Shown here piece by piece: positions 50,014 to 58,769 of a DNA stretch of 64,000 bases. Under the pieces are notes generated by a model. The model made no database searches. It saw only the letters and a list, made by a program, of their open reading frames with translations, and had not been told where the DNA came from. Made by a program: the position numbers and the translations under genes. The DNA comes from MFD01275-c22 sp963705885 (GTDB lineage Bacteria; Actinomycetota; Actinomycetes; JACCUZ01). The stretch is taken from positions 2,542,001 through 2,606,000 of the forward strand of contig OY970120.1 in the NCBI GenBank assembly GCA_963705885.1, written 5' to 3'. The first letter of the stretch is position 1; each line of letters opens with the position of its first letter.

Positions 50014-52056
50014 ATGACCGAGCCGGGCACCGACGAGGCATCGGCGCCGGCTGCCGAGCCGCAGCAGCTGGCCCTGCTGCGGTCGACCGCCCGGCGTGCC
50101 CGCGCCGCGCCGCGCCGGGCCACCCCCGAGCCCGCGGCCGACGACCCCGTCGCCCGGGTCGTCGTCGACGTCGCGCTGGCGCACCTCGACCGCCCCTTCG
50201 ACTACCTGGTGCCGGCCGACCTGGCCGACGCGGCCCGCCGCGGGGCGCGCGTGCGGGTGCGCTTCGCCGGTCGACTCGTGGACGGCTTCGTCACCGACCG
50301 CGCCGCGGTGTCCGAGCACGCCGGGCGTCTGGCGTTCCTGCAGCGGGTGGTCTCGGCCGAGCCGGTCCTCGCCCCCGCGACCCTGGACCTCGCACGGGAA
50401 GTGGCCGCCCACTACGCCGGCACCGTCCCCGACGTGCTGCGCCTCGCGGTGCCGCCCCGGCACGCCCGCACCGAGGCCGAGCCGGGGCGACCGCCCCCCG
50501 ACCCGCCCGGGCGGCCCGCGGCGGGCGCCTGGGAGCGCTACCGGCACGGGCCCGCGCTGCTCGACGCCGTCCACGCCGGGTCGGCCCCGCGCGCCGTGTG
50601 GACGGCCCTGCCCGGCCCGGGCTGGCCCGCCGAGATCGCCGACCTGGTCGGCACCGCGCTCTCCGCCGGCCGCGGGGCGCTCGTCGTCCTGCCCGACCAC
50701 CGCGACCTGGGCAGGGTCGACACGGCGCTCACGGCCCTGCTCGGCCCCGGCCACCACGTCGTGCTCAGCGCCGAAGCGGGTCCCGCCGAGCGCTACCGGC
50801 GCTGGCTCGCCGTGCGCCGCGGGACCGCGCGCGCCGTCGTGGGCACGCGCGCGGCCATGTTCGCCCCGGTCGCCCGGCTGGGGCTGGCCCTGGTCTGGGA
50901 CGACGGCGACGACCTGCACGCCGAGCCGCGGGCCCCCTACCCGCACGTCCGCAGCGTGCTCGCCCTGCGCTCCCGCCTCGAGGGCGCCGCCCTCGTCCTG
51001 GGCGGCCACTCGCGGACCGCCGAGGGGGCGGCCCTGCTGCGCTCGGGGTGGGCGCACGCCGTCGCGGCACCGCGGGAGGTCGTGCGCCGGGAGGCCCCGG
51101 ACGTACGAGCGGAGGGCGACGCTCGGGACGCGGGCGGACCCGGTGCCCGGCTGCCCTCGGAGACCTGGCGGACCGCCTCACGGGCGCTGCAGCACGGCCC
51201 GGTGCTCGTGCAGGTGCCCCGCGCCGGCTACGTCCCCGGACTGGCCTGCGCCGGGTGCCGCGCTGCGGCCCGCTGCGCCGCGTGCGGAGGTCCGCTCGGC
51301 TCGCCAGGGGGCGGCGCGAGCCCGGCCTGCCGCTGGTGCGGCGTCGCCGCGGCGTCCTGGTCGTGCCCGGCCTGCGCGGGCACCCGGCTGCGCGCGACCG
51401 CGGTGGGCTCGGTGCGGACCGCCGAGGAGCTCGGCCGGGCCTTCCCGCGCACACCGGTCCGCATCTCGGGCGGCAGCGCGCCGGTGCTGGCCGGCGTCGG
51501 CCCGGAGCCTGCCCTCGTGGTCGCCACACCCGGGGCCGAGCCGGTGGCCGAGGGTGGCTACGCCGCGGCGCTGCTGCTCGACGGCTGGGCCCTGCTGTCC
51601 CGGACCGACCTCCGCTCCGGCGAGGAGGCACTGCGTCGCTGGGCGGCCGCCGCCGCCCTGGTGCGGTCGCGGCCCGACGGCGGCCAGGTCCGGGTGCTGG
51701 CCGACTCCGCCCACCCGGCCGTGCAGGCGCTGGTCCGCTGGGACCCGGCCTCCTTTGCCGAGCGTGAGCTGGCCGAACGCTCCGAGCTGCGCCTGCCGCC
51801 GGCGGTCCGGATGGTCTCGGTCACCGGCGAGCCCGAGGTGCTCCAGCGGTTCCTCGCCGCGGCCACGCTGCCCGGCGGGGCCGAGGTGCTCGGGCCGGTG
51901 CCCGCGGGGTCGGGCCAGGAGCGGTTCCTGGTCCGGGCCCGCCTGCACGAGAGCCGGGCCGTCGCGGCGGCGCTGCGCGAGGCCGCGGGCGTGCGCAGCG
52001 CGCACAAGGACGCCGGAAGCGTGCGCGTGCAGGTCGACCCGCTGGACATCGCATGA
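50014..52056 (+). CDS. priA: Primosomal protein N' (PriA), actinobacterial type without helicase motifs
   Basis: 680 residues. The N-terminal 3'-DNA-binding domain VVVDVALAHLDRPFDYLVPA, then ADAARRGARVRVRFAGRLVDG, is clear. In the helicase region the Walker A position reads GRGALVVLPDHRD with no GxGKT. The DEAH position reads LGLALVWDDGDD. Some Cys of the zinc module remain (CAGCRAAARCAACGG, CRWCG, CPACAG). So it probably lacks helicase activity, as noted for actinobacterial PriA generally, and may only load the primosome at restarted forks. An ATG three codons earlier (50005) is an alternative start. It overlaps the HAD gene by four bases. Confidence 0.88.
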   Translation: MTEPGTDEASAPAAEPQQLALLRSTARRARAAPRRATPEPAADDPVARVVVDVALAHLDRPFDYLVPADLADAARRGARVRVRFAGRLVDGFVTDRAAVSEHAGRLAFLQRVVSAEPVLAPATLDLAREVAAHYAGTVPDVLRLAVPPRHARTEAEPGRPPPDPPGRPAAGAWERYRHGPALLDAVHAGSAPRAVWTALPGPGWPAEIADLVGTALSAGRGALVVLPDHRDLGRVDTALTALLGPGHHVVLSAEAGPAERYRRWLAVRRGTARAVVGTRAAMFAPVARLGLALVWDDGDDLHAEPRAPYPHVRSVLALRSRLEGAALVLGGHSRTAEGAALLRSGWAHAVAAPREVVRREAPDVRAEGDARDAGGPGARLPSETWRTASRALQHGPVLVQVPRAGYVPGLACAGCRAAARCAACGGPLGSPGGGASPACRWCGVAAASWSCPACAGTRLRATAVGSVRTAEELGRAFPRTPVRISGGSAPVLAGVGPEPALVVATPGAEPVAEGGYAAALLLDGWALLSRTDLRSGEEALRRWAAAAALVRSRPDGGQVRVLADSAHPAVQALVRWDPASFAERELAERSELRLPPAVRMVSVTGEPEVLQRFLAAATLPGGAEVLGPVPAGSGQERFLVRARLHESRAVAAALREAAGVRSAHKDAGSVRVQVDPLDIA

Positions 52057-52691
52057 CCGGCCGCGGGCGGCCGACGACGGTCGTGTTCGATCTGGGAGGC
52101 GTGCTCATCGAGTGGGACCCCCGGCACCTCTACCGCGGCCTGCTCGACACCGACGAGGAGATCGAGACCTTTCTCGACGAGGTCGGCTTCGCACACTGGA
52201 ACCACACCATGGACGCCGGGCACGGCACCTGGGCCGAGGCGGTCGCCGAGCTGACCGAGCGCTTCCCCCACCGCGGCGAGCTCATCGCGGCCTACCCGGC
52301 GCGCTTCGGTGAGAGCCTCTCCGGGCCGATCGAGGGGTCGGTCGCGGTGCTGCACGACCTGCACGCCCGGCGCGTCCCGCTGCTGGCGCTGACCAACTGG
52401 TCCGCCGAGACCTTCCCCGTGGCCCGCGACCGGTTCGCGTTCCTGGACCTGTTCGACGGCATCGTGGTGTCCGGCCACGAGGGGGTCGCCAAGCCCGACC
52501 TCGCGCTGTACGCCCTCCTGGTCGAGCGCTACGGGCTCGACCCGGGCGCGACCGTCTTCGTCGACGACCGCCAGGTCAACGTCGAGGCCGCGCGCTCGGC
52601 CGGCCTGCACGGCCTGCTGTTCACCGACCCGGTCCGCCTGCGGGCCGACCTCACCCGGCTGGGCCTGCTCGACGGTGCCGCACCAGGCTGA
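52053..52691 (+). CDS. HAD-superfamily phosphatase (YihX/subfamily IA-like)
   Basis: 212 residues. Motif I is VVFDLGGVLIEWDP with the nucleophile Asp (about 12), and a Gly follows where many phosphatases have a second Asp. Motif II is LALTNWSAE (about 108), motif III the Lys in GVAKPDLALY (about 147) and motif IV VFVDDRQVNVEAA (about 168). The alpha-helical cap lies between motifs I and II. The substrate is unknown, perhaps a sugar phosphate. The ATG overlaps priA, and the 3' end overlaps the convergent methyltransferase by 41 bases. Confidence 0.88.
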   Translation: MTGRGRPTTVVFDLGGVLIEWDPRHLYRGLLDTDEEIETFLDEVGFAHWNHTMDAGHGTWAEAVAELTERFPHRGELIAAYPARFGESLSGPIEGSVAVLHDLHARRVPLLALTNWSAETFPVARDRFAFLDLFDGIVVSGHEGVAKPDLALYALLVERYGLDPGATVFVDDRQVNVEAARSAGLHGLLFTDPVRLRADLTRLGLLDGAAPG

Positions 52692-53310
52692 CGCCGTCGC
52701 GCACCGTCAGCATCACGACCTCGACCCGGTCGTCGGCGGCCAGCCGGTCGTTGAACTCCCGGATAGCCACCGTGTTCTCGTCGGTCTCGTCCGGGTCGAG
52801 CGGGCGTCCGCTCCACAGCACGTTGTCGACCACGATGACGCCGTCCGGCGCGAGCTTGGGCAGCGTCGCCTCGTAGTAGGCCCCGTAGGCCGGCTTGTCG
52901 GCGTCGATGAACACCAGGTCGAAGGGGCCGGGCAGCGTGTCGATCGTGTCCAGCGCCGGCCCGACCCTGATCTCGATGCGGTCGGCGAACGGGCCGGCCT
53001 CGATGTGCCGCCGGGCGATCGCCACGTGCTCCTCGCTGATGTCGCACGTCACGATGCGCCCGTCCGGCGGCAGCGCCTCGGCCATCGACAGCGCGCTGTA
53101 GCCGGTGAACGTGCCGATCTCCAGCACGCTGCGCGGCCGCAGCATCGCCACCAGCGCGGTGAGCAGGCGGCCCTCCAGGGTTCCCACCATCATCCCGGGG
53201 GCCGAGGTCCCCGCCCGCGTCTCCTCGGCGAGCGCGGCGAACCACGGCGGCTCGGGGCTCGTGTGGTCGACCGCGTACTGCTCGACGCGGGGGTCCAGGA
53301 GGTCCGTCAC
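52651..53310 (-). CDS. SAM-dependent O-methyltransferase (class I, catechol type)
   Basis: 219 residues of the O-methyltransferase family 3. SAM-binding VLEIGTFTGYSALSMAEALP (about 62-81), the acidic residue in RIVTCDISEEHVAIA, metal/active-site motifs LVFIDADKPAYGAYY (about 131) and GVIVVDNVLWSGRP (about 157). Relatives act on catechols, caffeoyl-CoA-like compounds or tRNA-like substrates (TrmR); the substrate here is not known. It starts six bases after the upstream phosphoesterase stop, on the same strand. Confidence 0.87.
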   Translation of the reverse strand: MTDLLDPRVEQYAVDHTSPEPPWFAALAEETRAGTSAPGMMVGTLEGRLLTALVAMLRPRSVLEIGTFTGYSALSMAEALPPDGRIVTCDISEEHVAIARRHIEAGPFADRIEIRVGPALDTIDTLPGPFDLVFIDADKPAYGAYYEATLPKLAPDGVIVVDNVLWSGRPLDPDETDENTVAIREFNDRLAADDRVEVVMLTVRDGVSLVRHRRAGPAG

Positions 53311-53316
53311 GGCCGC

Positions 53317-54648
53317 TCAGCCGTCGTGGCCGCGGTGGCCCCGGCCCCGGTCGTCGTGATCGCCGTCATCGTCATCGTCGTCATCGCCGTCGTGGCCGCT
53401 GCCGCCGGGCACCCGGACGTCGACCCAGACCAGCCGGTGGTCCGAGCTCGGGAAGGGGAACACGCCGGTCAGCCGGGACAGCGGGTCGGCGGCGACAGGC
53501 CAGAAGACGCCCGCGTCGAGGATCTTGAGCGCCTTCGAGGGCAGCACGTAGTCGGCGCGCAGGTTGCCCGGTGCGCTGTCGCTGAAGTCGGCCGTGTCGA
53601 AGCGCGGGTCGCTGCGGTGGGTGGTGTTGGCCCCGCCCTGCAGGGCGGCAGCCTCGGCGGCGCCGGCCGAGGACGGTGTCCGCTTGGCGTTGACCCGCGG
53701 GTTCTCCAGCAGCTGCTGGGCCGCGCCGGGGATGCTGTCGCCGTCGAGCGGGTCGCTGTTCTGGTCGCCCGCGACCACGAAGAACGCGCCCGGCCGGAGG
53801 CCGCCGCGGCGCCCGTCGTCGTCGTAGACGTAGCGCGACGCGCCCGGCCGGACGTAGTCGGCCCAGAACCGGATCTCGTCGAAGTTGCGGGTGCCGTTGC
53901 GGTCCTCGGGACCGTCGAACACCGGCGGGGTGGGGTGGCTGACCAGGAAGTGCACCGTCCTGCGCCCGACGCGCAGGGGGAGGTCCCAGTGGCTCTTGGA
54001 CGACAGGCGGAAGACGTCGAGCTCGTCGGGGGAATACCAGTCGGCCGGGGCAGGGGTGGCGGGGTCGTCCGGCAGCAGCGCGCCGGGCATGTCCTTCCAG
54101 AGGAAGGTCTGGAAGGTCCGGACCCGGGACTGCTGGATCGGGAACATCGAGTAGACCGCCATGCCGAACTGGCCGGGGAAGAACCCGAAGCCGAAGGCGT
54201 CGTCGGGCCCGCCGACCGCGCCGTTGTTGTTCAGGTCGAACCCCGACGGGATGCCGGTGTTCGACGGCGCGGTGTAGCGGTAGGGGTAGGTGATGGGGGT
54301 CGACCCGTTGCGCGAGACCGAGAGGTAGTTGTCCTGGAACAGGCGCAGCGCCTCGCCTGCCGCGTCGAAGTCGAACTCGTTGACGAGCAGCACGTCGGGC
54401 CGGGTGCGCTGCACGATCTCGGCGACGTTGCCGGCCTGGACGTTGCCGGGTGCGGACAGGTCCCTGACCAGGTCGCCGGCGTTGGACCGGTTGAGCGAGG
54501 CGTTGAACGTCGAGAAGCGCACCCCGTGCTTGCCCTTGGCGTCGTGCCCACCCGTGGCGGTCGCCGGCGGTGCGTTCAGCAGGGCGGCGGTGACGACCCC
54601 GGTGACGAGCAGTGAGCACGCGGTGAGGACCGGACGGGAGCGGGACAT
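53317..54648 (-). CDS. Secreted endonuclease/exonuclease/phosphatase-family protein with Asp/His-rich tail
   Basis: 443 residues. A signal peptide (SRPVLTACSLLVTGVVTAAL, cleaved near PPATATGG) precedes an EEP catalytic domain: FSTFNASLNR (about 44), metal-ligand Glu in VLLVNEFDFD (about 87), catalytic His in VSHPTPP, VVAGDQNSDPLDGDSI (about 298) and the final SSDHRLVWVDV. A calcium-loop-like insert DLNNNGAVGGPDD lies near 138. The C-terminal 26 residues are almost all Asp, His, Gly and Arg (GDDDDDDDGDHDD), a likely metal-binding tail. The ATG at 54648 follows AGGAGGCCCC. Possible roles are extracellular nuclease or phosphodiesterase for phosphate scavenging; none is proven. Confidence 0.87.
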   Translation of the reverse strand: MSRSRPVLTACSLLVTGVVTAALLNAPPATATGGHDAKGKHGVRFSTFNASLNRSNAGDLVRDLSAPGNVQAGNVAEIVQRTRPDVLLVNEFDFDAAGEALRLFQDNYLSVSRNGSTPITYPYRYTAPSNTGIPSGFDLNNNGAVGGPDDAFGFGFFPGQFGMAVYSMFPIQQSRVRTFQTFLWKDMPGALLPDDPATPAPADWYSPDELDVFRLSSKSHWDLPLRVGRRTVHFLVSHPTPPVFDGPEDRNGTRNFDEIRFWADYVRPGASRYVYDDDGRRGGLRPGAFFVVAGDQNSDPLDGDSIPGAAQQLLENPRVNAKRTPSSAGAAEAAALQGGANTTHRSDPRFDTADFSDSAPGNLRADYVLPSKALKILDAGVFWPVAADPLSRLTGVFPFPSSDHRLVWVDVRVPGGSGHDGDDDDDDDGDHDDRGRGHRGHDG

Positions 54649-54771
54649 GAGGGGCCTCCTGATCTGCCGACCGCCCCATCTGACCTCACTCGCCGCCTCG
54701 GCGGAAGGCCCTGGGTCGAACCTTCGTAGACTGGCCCCCGGCCGTCCACCGCCCGATCCGAGGAGTCCGCC

Positions 54772-55317
54772 GTGCCCGTCCAGCCCATCCGGCTCTTCGG
54801 CGACCCGGTGCTGCGCACCCCGGCCGAGCCCGTCGTGGACTTCGACAAGGAGATCCGGACGCTGGTCAAGGACCTGCAGGACACCATGCTCGAGGCACCG
54901 GGCGTCGGCCTGGCGGCCCCGCAGATCGGCGTCGGGCTGCGGGTGTTCACCTACCACGTCGACGACACGCTGGGTCATCTGATCAACCCGGTGCTGGACC
55001 TGTCGGGCGACGAGGTGGAGGACGAGGAGGGCTGCCTGTCCTTCCCGGGGCTGACGTTCCCGACGAAACGGGCGTGGAGCGTGGTCGCCTCAGGCCAGGA
55101 CATGCACGGCGAGCCGGTCACCATCGAGGGCAGCGAGCTGCTGGCGCGGTGCGTGCAGCACGAGACCGACCACCTCGACGGCATCCTGTTCATCGACCGC
55201 CTCGACCGCGCCCAGCGCAAGCTCGCGCTCAAGGCGATCCGGGAGGCCGACTGGGCGGGGGAGACCGCGCCGCCGGTGAAGCTGTCCCCGCACGCGATGC
55301 ACGGCCGCGCCCTCTAG
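54772..55317 (+). CDS. def: Peptide deformylase
   Basis: Metalloenzyme that removes N-formyl groups from new proteins; 181 residues. All three motifs are present: GVGLAAPQIG (about 44), EGCLSFPG (about 86, metal Cys) and QHETDHLDG (about 130, two metal His and catalytic Glu). The GTG at 54772 is preceded by CGAGGAG. It is followed 16 bases later by fmt, whose product adds the formyl group that Def removes. The 123-base gap upstream carries divergent promoters with a TAGACT -10 at 54727. Confidence 0.96.
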   Translation: MPVQPIRLFGDPVLRTPAEPVVDFDKEIRTLVKDLQDTMLEAPGVGLAAPQIGVGLRVFTYHVDDTLGHLINPVLDLSGDEVEDEEGCLSFPGLTFPTKRAWSVVASGQDMHGEPVTIEGSELLARCVQHETDHLDGILFIDRLDRAQRKLALKAIREADWAGETAPPVKLSPHAMHGRAL

Positions 55318-55333
55318 CCGGCGCCGCCACCCC

Positions 55334-56263
55334 ATGCGCCTGCTCTTCGCCGGCACCCCCGAGGTGGCCGTGCCGTCCCTGGACGCGCTGCTCGCCTCCG
55401 ACCACGACGTGGTGGCCGTGCTCACCCGCCCCGACGCCCGCACCGGGCGCGGGCGCCGCGTCGCGCCGTCGCCGGTCGCCGAGCGCGCCGCGGCGGCGGG
55501 GGTCGAGACGGTCAAGGCAGCCGGCCTGGCCGAGCCGGAGGTGGCCGACCGGCTGCGGGCGCTCGCCCCGGACTGCGCGCCGGTGGTCGCCTACGGCGCG
55601 TTCGTCCCCGCCCCGCTGCTGACCCTGCCGCGCTTGGGCTGGGTCAACCTGCACTTCTCGCTGCTGCCCGCCTGGCGGGGGGCGGCTCCCGTCCAGCACG
55701 CGGTCCTGCACGGCGACGAGGTGACCGGGGCCAGCGTGTTCGCCCTGGAGGAGGGCATGGACACCGGGCCGGTCTTCGGGGTCATGACCGAGCCGGTGCG
55801 GCCCCGGGACACCAGCGGCGACCTCCTGGACCGGTTGGCGACCGCCGGCGCCGGGCTGCTCGTCGCGACCCTGGACGCCCTCGAGCGCGGCGAGGTCGTC
55901 GCGGTGCCGCAGCCGCCCGACGGGGTGTCCTACGCGCCCAAGCTCGCCGTCGAGGACGCCCGCGTCGACTGGGGCCGCCCGGCGTTCCACGTCGACCGGC
56001 AGGTCCGCGCCTGCACGCCCGCCCCGGGCGCCTGGACCACGTGGCAGGGCGAACGGGTCGGCCTGGGGCCGGTCGAGCCGGCCGGGCCGGCCGACCTGGC
56101 CGCGGGGCAGGTCCGTGTCGGCCGGCGCGACGTGGCCGTCGGCTGCGGCGACGGGCACGTCGTGCGGCTGGGCGAGGTGCGTCCCGCCGGCCGACGGCCG
56201 ATGGCGGCCGACGCGTGGGCGCGGGGTCTGCGCGACCTCGACGCAGCGGTGCTGGGCCCGTGA
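55334..56263 (+). CDS. fmt: Methionyl-tRNA formyltransferase
   Basis: 309 residues. N-terminal RLLFAGTPEVAVPSLDALLA, the formyl-donor site NLHFSLLPAWRGAAPVQ (about 104, with the catalytic Asn and His) and VTGASVFALEEGMDTGPV (about 131). A C-terminal OB-like tRNA-binding domain follows. It formylates initiator tRNA. The GTGA overlap with rsmB indicates coupling. Confidence 0.96.
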   Translation: MRLLFAGTPEVAVPSLDALLASDHDVVAVLTRPDARTGRGRRVAPSPVAERAAAAGVETVKAAGLAEPEVADRLRALAPDCAPVVAYGAFVPAPLLTLPRLGWVNLHFSLLPAWRGAAPVQHAVLHGDEVTGASVFALEEGMDTGPVFGVMTEPVRPRDTSGDLLDRLATAGAGLLVATLDALERGEVVAVPQPPDGVSYAPKLAVEDARVDWGRPAFHVDRQVRACTPAPGAWTTWQGERVGLGPVEPAGPADLAAGQVRVGRRDVAVGCGDGHVVRLGEVRPAGRRPMAADAWARGLRDLDAAVLGP

Positions 56264-57657
56264 CTGAGCGCCCGGCCCGGCGGCACGGCACCCGCAGACC
56301 GCGCCGCGGCCGGCCCCGGCCCGACCTGCCGCGCCGGGTGGCGTTCGACCTCCTCCGCGCCGTCGACGAGCGCGACGCCTACGCCAACCTCGTGCTCCCG
56401 GGGCTGCTGCGGGAGCACGGCCTCACGGGACGCGACGCCGCGTTCACGACCGAGCTGGCCTACGGCACGCTGCGCGGCCGAGGGACGTACGACGCCGTGC
56501 TGGGCGCCTGCGTCGACCGCCCGCTGGACCGGGTCGACCCCCCGGTGCTCGACGTGCTGCGACTGGGCGCCCACCAGCTGCTCGCGATGCGGGTGCCCGG
56601 GCACGCAGCGGTCGCCGCGACGGTCGAGCTGGCCCGGGCGGTGGTGGGGGAGAGCCGCGGGTCCTTCGTCAACGCCGTGCTGCGGCGCGTCGGCGGGCGC
56701 GCCCTGGACGACTGGCTCGGCGAGGTCGCGCCACCACTCGACGCCGACCCCCTCGGCCACCTGGCGGTCACCCGCTCGCACCCGCGCTGGGTCGTGTCGG
56801 CGCTGCGGGACGCCCTCGGGGGCGACCTCGACGCGACCGCCGAGCTGCTGGCCGCCGACAACCGGCCCCCGGCGGTCACCCTGGTCGCCCGGCCCGGTCG
56901 CGTGGGCCTGCCGGAGCTGCTGGCCGCGGGCGCCCGGCCGGGCACCTGGTCGCCGTACGCCGCGGTCCTCGACGGCGGGGACCCCGCCGACGTCCCCGCG
57001 GTGCGCGACGGGCGGGCCGGGGTGCAGGACGAGGGCAGCCAGCTCGTCGCGCTCGCGATCGCGGCGGCGCCGCTGACGGGCCGCGACGAGCGGTGGCTCG
57101 ACCTGTGCGCCGGCCCGGGCGGCAAGGCGGCCCTGCTCGGGGCGGTGGCCGCGGGTCGCGGTGCGCGGGTGCTGGCGGCGGAGGTCGCGCCGCACCGCGC
57201 CCGGCTCGTCCGGCAGGCGGCCGGCCCGGGCGCCGACGTCGTCGTGGCCGACGGGCGGACACCGCCGTGGCCGCCCGGCACCTTCGACCGGGTCCTGGTC
57301 GACGCGCCGTGCACCGGACTGGGAGCGCTACGGCGCCGCCCGGAGGCCCGCTGGCGCCGGACGCCCGGCGACGTGCCGGTGCTGACCCGGCTCCAGCGCG
57401 AGCTGCTCGCGTCGGCGCTGCGGTCGGTGCGGCCGGGCGGCCTGGTCGCCTACGTCACCTGCTCGCCGCACCTCGCCGAGACCCGGGCGGTCGTCTCCGA
57501 CGCGCTCCGGGCGCACTCCGGGGTCACCCGCGTGGACGCGCGGCCCCTGTTCCCGGGTGTGCCCGACCTCGGCGAGGGGCCCGACGTGCAGCTGTGGCCG
57601 CACCGCCACGGCACGGACGCGATGTTCCTCAGCCTGCTGCGGCGCGACCCGGACTAG
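56260..57657 (+). CDS. rsmB: 16S rRNA (cytosine-967-C5)-methyltransferase RsmB
   Basis: 465 residues. N-terminal NusB-like RNA-binding domain (about 24-150: PRRVAFDLLRAVDERDAYAN, SRGSFVNAVLRRVG). C-terminal Rossmann methyltransferase with WLDLCAGPGGKAALLGAVAA (about 278), the Cys of DAPCTGLGALRRRPEARW (about 348) and the catalytic Cys in VTCSPHLAET (about 399). A basic Arg-rich start (about 3-22) probably contacts rRNA. The GTG overlaps the fmt stop. Confidence 0.95.
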   Translation: MTERPARRHGTRRPRRGRPRPDLPRRVAFDLLRAVDERDAYANLVLPGLLREHGLTGRDAAFTTELAYGTLRGRGTYDAVLGACVDRPLDRVDPPVLDVLRLGAHQLLAMRVPGHAAVAATVELARAVVGESRGSFVNAVLRRVGGRALDDWLGEVAPPLDADPLGHLAVTRSHPRWVVSALRDALGGDLDATAELLAADNRPPAVTLVARPGRVGLPELLAAGARPGTWSPYAAVLDGGDPADVPAVRDGRAGVQDEGSQLVALAIAAAPLTGRDERWLDLCAGPGGKAALLGAVAAGRGARVLAAEVAPHRARLVRQAAGPGADVVVADGRTPPWPPGTFDRVLVDAPCTGLGALRRRPEARWRRTPGDVPVLTRLQRELLASALRSVRPGGLVAYVTCSPHLAETRAVVSDALRAHSGVTRVDARPLFPGVPDLGEGPDVQLWPHRHGTDAMFLSLLRRDPD

Positions 57658-57667
57658 CGTCGGGACC

Positions 57668-58009
57668 ATGAGAGCCAACGACCTCATGGACAGGCTGCAG
57701 CACACGCTGCGGCCCGGCACGGTCTACGGCGAGGCCGTGGAGCGCGACGGGGTGACGGTGATCCCCGTGGCCCGGGTGCTCGGCGGTGGGGGTGGGGGCG
57801 GCGACGCCCAGGACAACGGTGGGGGCGGCTACGGCGTCGACGCGCGGGTGACGGGCGCGTTCGTGGTCCGCGAGGGCACCGTGCGCTGGGTCCCGGCCGT
57901 GGACGTGAACCGGATCGTGCTCGGCGGGCAGGTGGTCGCGATCGTGGCGCTGCTGGTGCTCCGCCGGGCGATCCGGCGACGGCGCCGCGGCAGCGCTCGC
58001 CGGCGCTGA
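57668..58009 (+). CDS. GerW/YtfJ-family protein
   Basis: 113 residues. The N-terminal DLMDRLQHTLRPGTVYGEAV and VIPVARVLGGGGGGGDAQDN fit the spore-protein GerW/YtfJ family, which is common in non-sporulating actinobacteria too. A Gly-rich loop (about 40-58), a beta region (VTGAFVVREGTVRWVPAVD), a hydrophobic segment (VLGGQVVAIVALLVL) and an Arg-rich tail follow. A TAGCGT hexamer 10 bases before the ATG suggests a near-leaderless message. Function unknown. Confidence 0.8.
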   Translation: MRANDLMDRLQHTLRPGTVYGEAVERDGVTVIPVARVLGGGGGGGDAQDNGGGGYGVDARVTGAFVVREGTVRWVPAVDVNRIVLGGQVVAIVALLVLRRAIRRRRRGSARRR

Positions 58010-58072
58010 CGCAGACGCCCGCGGGTGGCCGCGGGCGCCGAGCACCGCCCCCGCGTCGCTACCCTGCCCCGC

Positions 58073-58759
58073 ATGGGCGTCCAGATCTCCCCGAGCATCC
58101 TGTCGGCCGACTTCACCGACCTGGCCGCGGAGGTCGGGCGGGTCGCGCCCGAGGCCGACTGGGTGCACGTCGACGTGATGGACAACCACTTCGTGCCCAA
58201 CCTCACCCTCGGGCTGCCCGTCGTGGAACGGCTCGCGGCGGTCAGCGAGCTCCCGCTGGACGTGCACCTCATGATCGAGGACGCCGACCGGTGGGCGCCC
58301 GACTACGCCGAGTCGGGCGCGCGCAGCGTGACCTTCCACGTCGAGGCCTCGCAGGCGCCGGTCCGGCTGGCCCGGACGCTTCGCGCGGCCGGTGTGCGCG
58401 CCGGGATGGCGCTGCGACCGGCGACGCCCGTTGAGCCCTACGCCGAGCTGCTCCCCGAGCTCGACATGCTGCTGCTGATGACCGTCGAGCCGGGGTTCGG
58501 CGGTCAACGGTTCCTCGACCTCGTCCTGCCCAAGATCCGGGCCGCGCGCAAGCTCGTCGCCGACCGCGGGCTCGACCTGTGGCTGCAGGTCGACGGCGGC
58601 GTCGACGCCGAGACGGTGCAGCGCTGCGCCGAGGCCGGGGCCGACGTCTTCGTGGCCGGCTCCGCGGTCTACGGCGCCGACGACCCGGCGCGGGCGGTCA
58701 AGGCCCTGCGCGAGAGCGCCGAGCAGTCGACCGCGTCCGCCTGGTGGTCGGCTCCGTGA
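58073..58759 (+). CDS. rpe: Ribulose-phosphate 3-epimerase
   Basis: 228 residues, TIM barrel of the pentose phosphate pathway. Motifs: SPSILSADFTDLAAEV at the start, HVDVMDNHFVPNLTLG (about 35), LDVHLMIEDADRW (about 65), MTVEPGFGGQRFLD (about 140) and LQVDGGVDAETV (about 173), which hold the metal and catalytic residues. The ATG at 58073 gives the family start. TACCCT at 58060 is a likely -10, so the message may be leaderless. It is followed by the convergent anti-sigma gene after 10 bases. Confidence 0.96.
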   Translation: MGVQISPSILSADFTDLAAEVGRVAPEADWVHVDVMDNHFVPNLTLGLPVVERLAAVSELPLDVHLMIEDADRWAPDYAESGARSVTFHVEASQAPVRLARTLRAAGVRAGMALRPATPVEPYAELLPELDMLLLMTVEPGFGGQRFLDLVLPKIRAARKLVADRGLDLWLQVDGGVDAETVQRCAEAGADVFVAGSAVYGADDPARAVKALRESAEQSTASAWWSAP

Positions 58760-58769
58760 TCGGCGCCGG

